DNA of 20,055 bases, from contig JAGIAB010000016.1 of the NCBI GenBank assembly GCA_017745135.1, positions 1 to 20,055 of the forward strand. Direction: 5' to 3'. Shown piece by piece: positions 8,375-16,485 of this stretch; positions within the stretch are counted from its first letter, which is position 1, and each line of letters opens with the position of its first letter. Below the pieces are notes generated by a model. That model made no database searches and was not told where the DNA came from. It saw only the letters and a program-made list of their open reading frames with translations. Both the position numbers and the translations under genes were made by a program. The stretch comes from Flavisolibacter sp. (GTDB lineage: Bacteria; Bacteroidota; Bacteroidia; Chitinophagales; Chitinophagaceae).

Positions 8375-8703
8375 ATGAATACCAGATTTAAATATGGCAC
8401 AGTATCAGAAGCCATTGACAACTTGCGGCAAAAAGATTTTGATAAAGATTTCCGCCTCGAGGGCAATCAGATAATATGCGGCAATGAAAAATTTAATGCT
8501 GATGATCTGAAAATTGCCATGACCTACGCTACGTAGGCCCCGCTGATCCCGGGGATGAAGCAACGGTTTATGGCATCGAATCAAATACCGGTTTAAAGGG
8601 GATTTTGATGATTGCTGATGGGATTTATTCGGATGTGAGTTCCACAAAAATTTTAAAGCAGTTGCACCGGGATAAGAATGAGGAATTCCAGGAAGGATTG
8701 TAA
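8375..8703 (+). pseudogene. Frameshifted small Bacteroidota gene (family usually named phosphoribosylpyrophosphate synthetase)
   Basis: An ATG at 8375 opens a 53-codon frame (MNTRFKYGTVSEAIDNLR... to DDLKIAMTYAT) that stops at TAG 8534-8536. The other frame continues without interruption from about 8527 to TAA 8701-8703 (YVGPADPGDEATVYGIES, then GLKGILMIADGIYSD and ILKQLHRDK). Together they make a protein of about 109 residues that matches a small Bacteroidota family with pattern TV..A...L...GF..DF.L, then YR.EG..DP.DEA.VYAI.S, then KG.L...G.YS. Adding one C after position 8527 (TAC-CGC-TAC in place of TAC-GCT-ACG) reads T-Y-R-Y-V-G-P and joins both halves. The published family label implies PRPP synthesis, but these proteins lack PRPP synthetase domains and have no proven role. 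This may be a real pseudogene or a sequencing error; programmed shifting looks unlikely because there is no slippery site. Confidence 0.78.
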
Positions 8704-8728
8704 TCTGTTTAACTTAAAAATAAGAGCA

Positions 8729-9799
8729 ATGAATCAGATGCTTAAAAAGGTGAAAGACGTTTCCGGTGGCTGTTGTGTAACCATTGTTTTCAACACACAT
8801 CGAACACTGCCGGATAATGAAAAAGATCCATTGGTACTTAAAAATCTTATTAAGGAAGCAACTAATCGTTTGCCGCAGGAATGCAATCGACAGGTAGCCC
8901 AGGTGATAGCAGGCAAATTGGATGCACTGGCTGCGATAATTGATCACCGGCACAACCTGGAAAGTCTTGCCATATTTGTGAACGAAGAGATAGAAGAATA
9001 TATGAGGCTGCCAATAGCAGTTGAAGACCGTGTGTCCATTGGAAACAGTTTTGCTACACGGGATATCATAAGAGCGTTATACAGAGACAAAGAATATTAC
9101 GTGCTGGTATTGAGTCGCGACAAGGCCCGGTTGATTGAAGCTTTTAACGACAAAGTAGTGCAGGAAGTGGAAGGCAACTTTCCTGTCGAAAACATTTTTC
9201 TGCATCCCAGGCAACGTGCCGAAGCCGCCATTGGAAACCGTCAAACGAATTTGCAACAGGAGTTTTTCAATATCGTGGATAAGCAACTGGTTGAAGTAGT
9301 GAAGCAAAATCCCTGGCCTGTGCTCATTTGCACCGAACGTTCCAACTATTCTCAATACCTGAAAGTTGCTGATCGTAAAGAAATCATTATCGGCCATCTG
9401 GAAGGTAACCGCATGGAAGAAAAAGCCCATCATATTATTGAAGCTGCCTGGCCAATTGTACTGCAAATCCGTAAAGACAATATCAGTGCCCGTGCACAGG
9501 AGTTGGAAACAGCCGCCGGCGCCGGAAAACTATTGACAGACATTAATGACATTTGGCGGGCTGTAAATCACGGTCGCGGTAAAACGCTTTTTGTGCAGCA
9601 GGGTTATTTTCAGCCGGCACGTTTGGTGGACGGAACGATCGAACTGGTTTCCGATGGGCAAAGCGACCGCACCGGTGTAATTGATGATATTATTGATGAT
9701 ATCATTGACATAAATATGCAGTACGGCGGCGATAGCGTTTTTCTTTCCGAAGATGAATTGAAAAACTACCAGGGCCTGGTTTTGACCACCCGTTACTAA
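8729..9799 (+). CDS. baeRF3-type protein (bacterial relative of archaeo-eukaryotic release factor 1 / Pelota)
   Basis: From ATG 8729 the protein has 356 residues. The N-terminus CVTIVFNTHRTLPDNEKDPLVLKNLIKEA is typical of the bacterial aeRF1-like families (baeRF). A middle RNase H-like domain includes YYVLVLSRDKARLIEAF (about 123-139) and PWPVLICTERSNYSQYL (195-211). The C-terminal L7Ae/Pelota-like domain ends with YGGDSVFLSEDELKNYQGLVLTTRY. No GGQ tripeptide is present, so peptidyl-tRNA hydrolysis in the classical manner is not expected; baeRF proteins are proposed to act in ribosome rescue or quality control. Residues 319-328 form an acidic Asp-Asp-Ile-Ile repeat. A start at 8678 would overlap the preceding gene's end by 26 nt and add 17 unlike residues, so it was not used. 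Confidence 0.75.
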   Translation: MNQMLKKVKDVSGGCCVTIVFNTHRTLPDNEKDPLVLKNLIKEATNRLPQECNRQVAQVIAGKLDALAAIIDHRHNLESLAIFVNEEIEEYMRLPIAVEDRVSIGNSFATRDIIRALYRDKEYYVLVLSRDKARLIEAFNDKVVQEVEGNFPVENIFLHPRQRAEAAIGNRQTNLQQEFFNIVDKQLVEVVKQNPWPVLICTERSNYSQYLKVADRKEIIIGHLEGNRMEEKAHHIIEAAWPIVLQIRKDNISARAQELETAAGAGKLLTDINDIWRAVNHGRGKTLFVQQGYFQPARLVDGTIELVSDGQSDRTGVIDDIIDDIIDINMQYGGDSVFLSEDELKNYQGLVLTTRY

Positions 9800-9918
9800 T
9801 GCGAATGATGGGGAGCGAACATATTCTTTTTTCGATTTTAATTTAGGACGTGTGTCATCTGGATGATGTTTTAAAGGAATGGTTCTTATCAATAATTATC
9901 CCGCGTTTTAAAGGGCGG

Positions 9919-10812
9919 TCACTGCGGTTGAACCAGTACAAATTCAACAAGGGTAAATTTTTCTTTGATCGCACTCCGGATGCGGTCGATGGCGTCGGTA
10001 ATTTCATCCGTGTCAAGATGGTGTTGAAACTGAACAAGCAACATTAAGATCACTTCTTCCGGAGATTGGTACGTGGAAAGTATATTATTTACTTTCAGAA
10101 CCGATTCATCTTTTTCAACCAGGTCTTTTATTTTTTTCTGTGTTTCCGGTGCAATACCTTCTCCCATCAATAAACTGCGACTTTCTCTTGCAAGTATCAG
10201 CGAGCTAAAGATCAACAGCAGCCCAACAAGAACTGAAGCGACTCCATCCAATACAGGTTGGTTCAACGAATGGCTCAGTAACATCAAAACAAAAACGATC
10301 AACAGGCCTAAGACGGCAGCGCCATCTTCAAACAATACCAAAAAGCTTGAAGGATCTTTGCTTTTAATAATGGCTTCCCAGAAAGGAGTGCCACCTCTTG
10401 CTTTGTTAAACTCTTTTATCGCAATCACAAACGAAGCGCCATCGAATAAAAATGAAAAGGCAAGAACAACATAGTTCCAGAATGGATTACCCAATGGTTC
10501 GGGATAGAGAATGTGCAGGATGCCCTGGTAAACCGACAATCCTCCGCCCAATCCGAATATCAGAATCGAAACGATAAACGACCAGAAATACAATTCCTTT
10601 CCATAACCAAAAGGCCTTAATTTATCAGGAGGCTTTTTACTTCTTTTCAAACCGTATAAAAGCAATAGTTGATTGCTGGTATCTACAAGGGAGTGGATGC
10701 CTTCTGAAATCATCGAAGAGCTATTGGTATAATTACCAGCAGTAAATTTTGTAATAGCGATTAGCACGTCGGCTATCAAGGCGCTGTAAATGGATGCATG
10801 ATTTTTTGCCAT
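9919..10812 (-). CDS. Cation diffusion facilitator family transporter (ZnT9-like)
   Basis: The 297-residue protein has about six membrane helices in the first 215 residues and a cytosolic C-terminal domain. SEGIHSLVDTSNQ (36-48) supplies the CDF site H40-x3-D44, RPFGYGKELYFWSF (66-79) is the conserved loop after TM2, and LFEDGAAVLG (160-169, D163) with LDGVASVLVG (188-197, D189) matches the SLC30A9/ZnT9-like branch. CDF proteins export Zn2+, Mn2+, Fe2+ or related ions in exchange for protons; the metal cannot be assigned here. The start ATG is preceded immediately by AGAGGA, one of the few purine-rich sites in the window, though unusually close. It lies 47 bp downstream of the cardiolipin synthase on the same strand and is probably co-transcribed. 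Confidence 0.9.
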   Translation of the reverse strand: MAKNHASIYSALIADVLIAITKFTAGNYTNSSSMISEGIHSLVDTSNQLLLLYGLKRSKKPPDKLRPFGYGKELYFWSFIVSILIFGLGGGLSVYQGILHILYPEPLGNPFWNYVVLAFSFLFDGASFVIAIKEFNKARGGTPFWEAIIKSKDPSSFLVLFEDGAAVLGLLIVFVLMLLSHSLNQPVLDGVASVLVGLLLIFSSLILARESRSLLMGEGIAPETQKKIKDLVEKDESVLKVNNILSTYQSPEEVILMLLVQFQHHLDTDEITDAIDRIRSAIKEKFTLVEFVLVQPQ

Positions 10813-10859
10813 TCCTCTTTAAAGTATTTGGTAAGCTTCAACTTATCCTCAACAGGCAA

Positions 10860-12326
10860 TTACAGCAAAGGAGCTACCAGTCTGCATACTGAATCGAATC
10901 CCCGCTGGATCACTGTTCGGCTTTGCCAGTACTCCAGCGTTACCAGATGACTGCTTTGCTTATCCTTTGCAAAATTTTGTTCAAGCGCCTGACAAAGACC
11001 GGTTTCGTAAATGACGGAAGTGATCTCGAAATTGAGAAAGAAACTCCGGGTGTCCATGTTTACCGTACCTACAAAAGCAAGACTATTGTCAATTGAAATG
11101 GTCTTGGCATGAATAAAGCCTCTCTCATAAAGATAGATGCGGACGCCTCGCTGCAACAAAGGTTTGATAAACGAAAACGATGCATGTTGCACGATAAAGG
11201 AATCTGATTTTTCCGGCAGGATTAGTTCTACTTCAACACCATTTGCTGCAGCAATGACCAGTGCCGATGTTAATTGCTCGTTGGGAATAAAATAAGGTGT
11301 ACAAATGCGAATGCTTTTCCTTGCCTGGCTGATTGCAAGCAGAATGGTTTCCATTACATAGGGAATAGGTGAACTGGGACCACTCGCTGCAATCGCAATG
11401 ATGGCATTGCCCTTCTTTTCAGCTGTGGTAAAATAATAATCGTCTTCGCGGAAATCATCTTTCCCGCCTGAAAAAAACCAGCTCAGGAAAAATTGCACCT
11501 GCAACAAGTTTACCGCCTTCCCTTCAATTTGTACAGCCGTATCATGCCAGTAAAGTTTATGCTTTCCATTGTTCCAGTAACGTTCATCCAGGTTGATGCC
11601 ACCAATAAATCCGATGACGCCATCAATTACAACAATCTTGCGGTGGTTGCGGTAATTGCTGTTGGCAAGCGACGAAAAGGCAACAGGCATTGTTTTTAAA
11701 ACCGGGATGCCTGCTTTTTTTAATCGCTTTTGAATCTTTTTAAAACGGTTCGATCCTACATCATCAACAATCACCCTGACCTCTATGCCTTCGCTATGTT
11801 TTTTCAGCAGAATATCAGCAATGTGATTGCCTACATCATCTGCAGTAAAAATGTAGTATTCAATATGGATATGCGATCTCGCATTTTCTAAAGCTTTGAA
11901 AAGTGCCGGAAACTTTTCCTCGCCGTTATTTAATAGGGTTACTGCATTGCCGGTACTGATCAGTGATTGGTTTTGATAATAGAGATACCGGAACGGGAAT
12001 GACATGTCTCCAATGTTCTGCTCCAGCAACTGCAATCGTTCTTCCATTTGAGGAGCTAACCGCCTGTAATATTGCTGTGTTTTTTGTTCATCTACCCGTC
12101 GTTTCTTTTTGAACACAATCTTTTTGAACACAGGTTTTCGTCCAACAAAATAATAGATGACCAAACCAGCGACCGGTAAGAAAATAAGAACTAAGATATA
12201 GGCCAGTGACTTACTGGGGTTCCGGTTTTCGCTTATTATGGTGATGATGATGTCCGCATAGAGCAGAAGCAAGGGTATCCAATACCACTCTTTTATAAAC
12301 TCCCATATCGTTTGCCAGGTACTCAA
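10860..12326 (-). CDS. cls: Cardiolipin synthase, PLD superfamily, with TTG start
   Basis: The 488-residue protein starts with two membrane helices (about 16-32 and 41-62, the PLDc_N domain) and then has two phospholipase D domains. The HKD motifs are H228-R-K230...D235 (NHRKIVVID) with GGINLDERY, and H406-A-K408...D413 (IHAKTISID) with GTVNMDTRSF. Both are complete. The enzyme condenses two phosphatidylglycerol molecules (or PG with PE) to cardiolipin at the inner membrane. The start codon is TTG (12326-12324): an in-frame TAA lies two codons upstream and no ATG occurs until well into the protein, and residues from there align with the normal N-terminus (ending in SENRNPSKSLAYI). The gene is divergent from the amidohydrolase gene across a 270-bp gap. 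Confidence 0.93.
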   Translation of the reverse strand: MSTWQTIWEFIKEWYWIPLLLLYADIIITIISENRNPSKSLAYILVLIFLPVAGLVIYYFVGRKPVFKKIVFKKKRRVDEQKTQQYYRRLAPQMEERLQLLEQNIGDMSFPFRYLYYQNQSLISTGNAVTLLNNGEEKFPALFKALENARSHIHIEYYIFTADDVGNHIADILLKKHSEGIEVRVIVDDVGSNRFKKIQKRLKKAGIPVLKTMPVAFSSLANSNYRNHRKIVVIDGVIGFIGGINLDERYWNNGKHKLYWHDTAVQIEGKAVNLLQVQFFLSWFFSGGKDDFREDDYYFTTAEKKGNAIIAIAASGPSSPIPYVMETILLAISQARKSIRICTPYFIPNEQLTSALVIAAANGVEVELILPEKSDSFIVQHASFSFIKPLLQRGVRIYLYERGFIHAKTISIDNSLAFVGTVNMDTRSFFLNFEITSVIYETGLCQALEQNFAKDKQSSHLVTLEYWQSRTVIQRGFDSVCRLVAPLL

Positions 12327-12596
12327 TTTTTATCCATACAGGTTATTAATGATGGTTGTTTTTTGAAGAGTATTCGGATAGATCAATTACACCGTACAAA
12401 AACACGTTAATGGATTATCTTTCCATCAGCTGCAAAGTAAATTGTCCTAAATTTACAACAGGCCATCAGAATCATTCCCGCATAAGAGTTTTCAAACCCT
12501 ATCCCAGTGAAATTTTCTCTTTTTCATTGCAACAATGCTGACCATTGTGCACCGTACTGAAATGTGATTACCGGAGTAGTAATAAAATAGAACAAC
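12327..12596. promoter_or_regulatory. Divergent intergenic region between cls and the M20 amidohydrolase gene
   Basis: These 270 bases separate two divergent transcription units and must hold both promoters. I see no convincing Bacteroidota promoter (TTTG and TAnnTTTG) on either strand and no strong inverted repeat. A 61-codon frame inside has no family resemblance and is taken as chance. Confidence 0.45.
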
Positions 12597-13868
12597 ATGA
12601 CAACAGATCAAATCAAAGCACTAAACACAAAGCTGGATAGTGCCCTGGAAGCAATGCTTCCTGAAATGGAGGGGATATACAAAGACATTCACAGCCATCC
12701 TGAACTTTCGATGCAGGAAAAAAGAACTGCACAAATCGCTGCCGACTATCTGAGGAAATACAACTGGGAAGTGACGATCGGCATTGGGGGAACTGGTGTG
12801 GTTGGTGTTCTGAAAAACGGGGCAGGATCAACCGTAATGTTACGTGCCGATATGGATGGACTACCGATTACTGAGGATACAGGATTGCCTTATGCCAGTA
12901 CGGTGCGTGCCAAAGATGCAGACGGAAGGGAAGTAGGCGTTTCGCATACCTGCGGCCATGATTTTCATGTTACCTGGTTAATGGGAGCTGCAAGGTTACT
13001 GGCGGAGCACAAAGATCAATGGAGCGGGACAGTGCTTGCGGTTTTCCAACCCGGCGAAGAAGTGGGCCGGGGTGCAAAATCTATGATGGATGATGGCATG
13101 ATCAAGCGTTTTCCCAAACCGGATATCATTTTAGGGCAGCATGTAATGGTGGGTATTGCCGGGCATGTAGGACATCGCAGCGGAGCTATTCTCTCCGGTG
13201 GCGATAGTTTGCAGATAAAATTATTCGGTCGTGGTTCACATGGTTCTCAACCTCAGAACTCCATTGACCCGGTGATCATGGCTGCTGCTACTACCATGCG
13301 TTTGCAAACCATTGTATCCCGCGAAATTGATCCCGATAAAAGTGCAGTAGTAACAGTGGGTTCTTTACAGGCCGGCACAAAGGAGAATGTCATTCCCGAT
13401 GATGCCACGCTAAAGATCAATATCCGCACTTTTGATGAGGATGTTCGGGAAAAAGTTATATCTGCCGTAAAACGTGTTTGCTCTGCCGAATGCCAGGCGT
13501 CCAATGCGCCGAAGGACCCTGAGTTCTCTACCATTAATTATTATCCGTTAACCCAAAACGATGCAGAGGCAACCGCAAAAATTGCAGAAGCTTTCGACGC
13601 TCAATTTGGTGAACGTTCTATTGAAACGCCCCGCAGATCTGCGAGTGAGGATTTCAGTGTCTTCGGCAGAGAGTGGAAAGTTCCTTATGTATTTTGGTTT
13701 GTGGGAGGCACGGATAAAGATGTTTTTTTAGAAGCTAAAAAAAACAAGGCGATCAATACGATTCCGAGTAATCATTCGCCGAAGTTTGCACCCGTGTTGC
13801 ACCCAACTTTGAAGACTGGATTTGTTACGATGATAACAGCGGCGGCTGTATGGTTAAATGCACGATAG
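12597..13868 (+). CDS. M20 family amidohydrolase (N-acyl-amino-acid / hippurate hydrolase type)
   Basis: This is a 423-residue cytosolic metallohydrolase of subfamily M20D. Motifs in order are IHSHPELSMQE (31-41), MLRADMDGLPI (81-91), SHTCGHDFH (117-125; C119 and H121), FQPGEEVGRGAK (150-161; E154 and E155), GQHV (180-183; H182), the dimerisation/lid domain with GRGSHGSQPQNSIDP (211-225), and SNHSPKF (391-397; H393). These are the expected metal and catalytic residues of amidohydrolases that deacylate N-acyl amino acids, hippurate or indole-3-acetyl conjugates. Length and motif spacing are complete. No signal peptide is present. The next gene begins on the base after the stop codon, so the two are in one operon. 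Substrate is unknown. Confidence 0.92.
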   Translation: MTTDQIKALNTKLDSALEAMLPEMEGIYKDIHSHPELSMQEKRTAQIAADYLRKYNWEVTIGIGGTGVVGVLKNGAGSTVMLRADMDGLPITEDTGLPYASTVRAKDADGREVGVSHTCGHDFHVTWLMGAARLLAEHKDQWSGTVLAVFQPGEEVGRGAKSMMDDGMIKRFPKPDIILGQHVMVGIAGHVGHRSGAILSGGDSLQIKLFGRGSHGSQPQNSIDPVIMAAATTMRLQTIVSREIDPDKSAVVTVGSLQAGTKENVIPDDATLKINIRTFDEDVREKVISAVKRVCSAECQASNAPKDPEFSTINYYPLTQNDAEATAKIAEAFDAQFGERSIETPRRSASEDFSVFGREWKVPYVFWFVGGTDKDVFLEAKKNKAINTIPSNHSPKFAPVLHPTLKTGFVTMITAAAVWLNAR

Positions 13869-14507
13869 ATGAATTCAACAAGTACGATTTACTCATTTTT
13901 GGATTTGCTGGGCACCTTTGTTTTTGCATTGAGCGGAGCGGTTGCAGCAAGACAAAAGCAACTGGATATGTTCGGTATTTTTTCCATTGCTTTTTCGGTA
14001 GCCTGCGGAGGAGGTATTATCCGTGATCTGTGTATAGGTGCTATTCCACCTGCAGGGTTAACCGATTGGCGTTACCTGGTGATGGTGCTTCTTGCATCGG
14101 TTATTACTATGGGTTTTTATAGAGTCGTAAACGTTTTCAATCAGCCCGTATTAATATTCGATGCTTTAGGATTATCGGTATTTGCGGTAACGGGTGCCCG
14201 TAAAGCCATTTTTTTCGGACATAATTACGAGGTGGCCGTTCTTCTTGGAATGGTCACTGCGGTGGGTGGTGGCGTTATCCGCGATATATTGCTTAACCGT
14301 ATTCCTGTGATAATGACAAAAGAAATTTATGCTTCGGCAGCAATGGTTGGAGCAATAATAGTTGTGGGTGGAGAGTATTTGCGTTATCCAAAGGAAATTG
14401 TTGCAATCGTAGCAATCGTATCCTGCTTTGGCTTACGTTTTCTAAGCCTGCATTTCCATTGGGATTTACCTTCTTTTGGAGATCAGGAAAAAGGGAAAAC
14501 TAAATAG
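13869..14507 (+). CDS. TRIC (trimeric intracellular cation) channel family membrane protein, YadS/UPF0126 type
   Basis: The 212-residue protein has seven predicted helices arranged as an internal repeat: LLGTFVFALSGAVAA...GGGIIRDLCIG (about 13-57) and ALGLSVFAVTGARKA...GGGVIRDILLN (about 99-143). The glycine kinks GGG at 47-49 and 133-135, each followed by (I/V)IRD, are the signature of prokaryotic TRIC channels (two UPF0126 units). Characterised bacterial and archaeal TRICs form trimers that conduct K+ and Na+; a role as a glycine or small-solute porter has also been raised for related proteins. It acts in the inner membrane. The ATG immediately follows the amidohydrolase stop with no spacer, implying coupled translation. 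The MFS gene starts 22 nt later. Confidence 0.88.
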   Translation: MNSTSTIYSFLDLLGTFVFALSGAVAARQKQLDMFGIFSIAFSVACGGGIIRDLCIGAIPPAGLTDWRYLVMVLLASVITMGFYRVVNVFNQPVLIFDALGLSVFAVTGARKAIFFGHNYEVAVLLGMVTAVGGGVIRDILLNRIPVIMTKEIYASAAMVGAIIVVGGEYLRYPKEIVAIVAIVSCFGLRFLSLHFHWDLPSFGDQEKGKTK

Positions 14508-14529
14508 CGGCAAAACTTGTTCATACTTA

Positions 14530-15990
14530 ATGAACCATTTTATGGATACAGTACCATACAAGGGTAACGATAAACTGCTGTTTGGAATCATTTTCGGTGT
14601 TTTGGCCTTTTGGTTATTTGCACAAACCACATTGAACATTAATGTGGTCATGGCTAAAGACCTTCGGATGGATACGGCTATGATGAACATTGCGGTATCC
14701 ATCACTTCTTTGTTTTCCGGCATTTTCATAGTAGTTATGGGCGGACTTGCCGACCGTGTAGGCAGGTTAAAAATTATCAGGATCGGGTTTGTCTTTAGCA
14801 TTATTGGTTCATTGCTCGTAGGGTTTACTCCCTCAGGAGCAATGGCAACACCCGTGCTCATCACGGGACGAATTCTTCAGGGTCTGTCCGCAGCCTGCAT
14901 TATGCCTGCAAGCCTGGCTTTATTAAAGGCATATTGGGAAGGAGCGGGCCGTCAGCGGGCCATAAGTCTTTGGTCAATGGGCTCCTGGGGTGGTTCCGGA
15001 TTTTGTGCCCTCTTCGGCGGCCTGGTGGCGCAAAACATCGGATGGCGGTATATCTTCTTTGCCTCAGCACTGATCTCCGTTATTGGAATGTGGATGATAA
15101 AAGATGCTCCCGAAAGCAAGGCCCCGCAATCAGGTCAAAAAAAGAAAGCAGATATAGCTGGTATTATCACCTTTATGATCGTTATGATTGCGCTTCAGGT
15201 ATTGGTGAGCCAGGGAAGTCAATTGGGCTGGACAAGTACCGTGTCACTCATTTTAATCGCTGCAATCGTAGTATTTAGCATAGCCTTCTTTCGCATTGAA
15301 AGCGGCAGGAAAAATGCGTTTATTGATTTTAAGCTTTTTAAAAACTCAACGTATACCGGGGCAACTATTTCCAACTTATTACTGAATGCGGTTGCGGGAA
15401 TACTCATTGTATCGCTTATGCTGTTGCAGCTCGGTGCTGGTCTTTCTGCGCAAACGGCAGGACTGCTTACCCTGGGTTATGCCATCGCCATTGTTGCATT
15501 TATCCGGACAGGTGAAAAACTGTTGCAGCGTTTTGGTGCCCGCAAGCCGATGATCTGGGGTTGCATGATCGTTGGTCTTTCCATAATACTCTTATTGCCT
15601 GCCAACCTGATGACCGGCACTTACAAAATTCTGGCCATCATCTCTTATACACTTTTTGGTGTAGGCCTGGCATTTTATGCTACGCCTTCTACCGATGCCG
15701 CTCTTTCTAATTTGCCGGAAGCCCAGGCAGGTGCAGGTTCCGGAATTTATAAAATGGCATCCTCGCTTGGTGCAGCATTTGGTGTTGCTATATCTGCCGG
15801 TATTTTTGTTGGTCTTAGTTCCATTGATGCCCCGGGAAGCATACTTGACAATGTCATCAGGTTTGAAGGAAGGCAGGATAATGTTGCCATTCGCCAGGCT
15901 GCCATGGTAGCGCTTTTTTTTAACCTGCTCATGGTGATCATAGCCATTATTGTTATCGGGAAAACGGTACCAAAACAAAGTGAAAAATAA
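14530..15990 (+). CDS. MFS transporter, DHA2 (EmrB/QacA) drug exporter type
   Basis: From ATG 14530 the product is 486 residues with about 14 hydrophobic helices, as in the DHA2 branch. Motif A is MGGLADRVGRLKIIR (about 70-84), followed by the helix GRILQGLSAACIMPASLALL and the glycine-rich motif C region WSMGSWGGSGFCALFGG, all typical of EmrB/QacA-like proton-coupled multidrug exporters. There is no companion membrane-fusion or outer-membrane gene nearby. The frame is open back to a TTG at 14476, but that would overlap the TRIC gene by 32 nt, so the ATG 22 nt after its stop is preferred. An ATG at 14542 is also possible. Substrate is unknown; the operon with an amidohydrolase suggests export of a small acylated compound or its product, which is speculation. 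Confidence 0.88.
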   Translation: MNHFMDTVPYKGNDKLLFGIIFGVLAFWLFAQTTLNINVVMAKDLRMDTAMMNIAVSITSLFSGIFIVVMGGLADRVGRLKIIRIGFVFSIIGSLLVGFTPSGAMATPVLITGRILQGLSAACIMPASLALLKAYWEGAGRQRAISLWSMGSWGGSGFCALFGGLVAQNIGWRYIFFASALISVIGMWMIKDAPESKAPQSGQKKKADIAGIITFMIVMIALQVLVSQGSQLGWTSTVSLILIAAIVVFSIAFFRIESGRKNAFIDFKLFKNSTYTGATISNLLLNAVAGILIVSLMLLQLGAGLSAQTAGLLTLGYAIAIVAFIRTGEKLLQRFGARKPMIWGCMIVGLSIILLLPANLMTGTYKILAIISYTLFGVGLAFYATPSTDAALSNLPEAQAGAGSGIYKMASSLGAAFGVAISAGIFVGLSSIDAPGSILDNVIRFEGRQDNVAIRQAAMVALFFNLLMVIIAIIVIGKTVPKQSEK

Positions 15991-16233
15991 TTTCTTTCCA
16001 GATTGTTGTTTTAGGAATGGCAGGAACACAAAACCTGTAAACTATGTTATGGTGTGAAGCAGAGCTTACATAGCCGGATACGTGGAAGCACAATAACATG
16101 CTTGTTTGTTTGATGACACATCTGTAAGCAAATAATTATCAGAATAGTATGACTTCAAACAAATTCAATCATCGGCAGAGTTTCAATGGCACTGTTTTTT
16201 CTGCAACTCTTTTATAACCATAAAATATATTCT
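15991..16233. other. Intergenic stretch before the low-complexity gene
   Basis: These 243 bases hold no supported gene. A weak inverted pair, CTATGT (16042-16047) and ACATAG (16068-16073), is spaced 20 nt apart. An ATG at 16186 is in frame with the small gene below but would add a 16-residue hydrophobic leader; see that entry. Confidence 0.35.
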
Positions 16234-16461
16234 ATGGCAGAAAACAACAAGAACAAGGGTGGCCAGCAAGGCAACCAGGGTTCACAAGGTGGTCAACATG
16301 GTAACCAGGGACGCTCCGGACAAGGTTCTCAAAGTGGAACTCAATCCACCGGCACCCAGGGAGGCCAGGGCTCTCAAGGCGGACGAAGCGATCAGGGCAT
16401 GGGCGGCTCACGTAGTGGAAGCTCAGGCAGTGATCAAAACCGCAGTGGTGGCAACCGCTAA
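16234..16461 (+). CDS. Small Gly/Gln/Ser/Asn-rich low-complexity (disordered) protein
   Basis: From ATG 16234 this is 75 residues, of which 24 are Gly, 14 Gln, 13 Ser and 7 Asn. Apart from two Met and one Ala there is no hydrophobic residue, and no Pro, Cys or aromatic. The sequence runs in imperfect short units such as GNQGSQGGQ and TQGGQGSQGG. It should be fully disordered and very hydrophilic, like hydrophilin or desiccation-type proteins, but it does not carry the KGG repeat of the GsiB family. An upstream in-frame ATG (16186) would add MALFFLQLFYNHKIYS, which is not a good signal peptide, so the shorter form is preferred. It is a single-gene unit with its own terminator right after the stop. 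It is probably expressed; the function is not known. Confidence 0.65.
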   Translation: MAENNKNKGGQQGNQGSQGGQHGNQGRSGQGSQSGTQSTGTQGGQGSQGGRSDQGMGGSRSGSSGSDQNRSGGNR

Positions 16462-16485
16462 ACGATGATGCTATTGTACGTACTT

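Noticed and set aside
8678..8728. Earlier ATG for the baeRF3-like protein
   Set aside because: It overlaps the end of the preceding gene and adds residues unlike the family N-terminus; ATG 8729 begins right before the conserved domain.
9077..9466. 129-codon frame opposite the baeRF3-like gene
   Set aside because: Antisense shadow without any recognisable domain.
10073..10474. 133-codon frame opposite the CDF gene
   Set aside because: Antisense to a strongly supported transporter, and its composition follows from that gene's codons.
15592..16029. 145-codon frame opposite the MFS gene end
   Set aside because: Basic, repeat-poor sequence with no domain; antisense to the final helices of the exporter.
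16259..16468. Overlapping frame within the Gly/Gln-rich gene
   Set aside because: An out-of-phase shadow created by the repetitive codons; it shows no family pattern.
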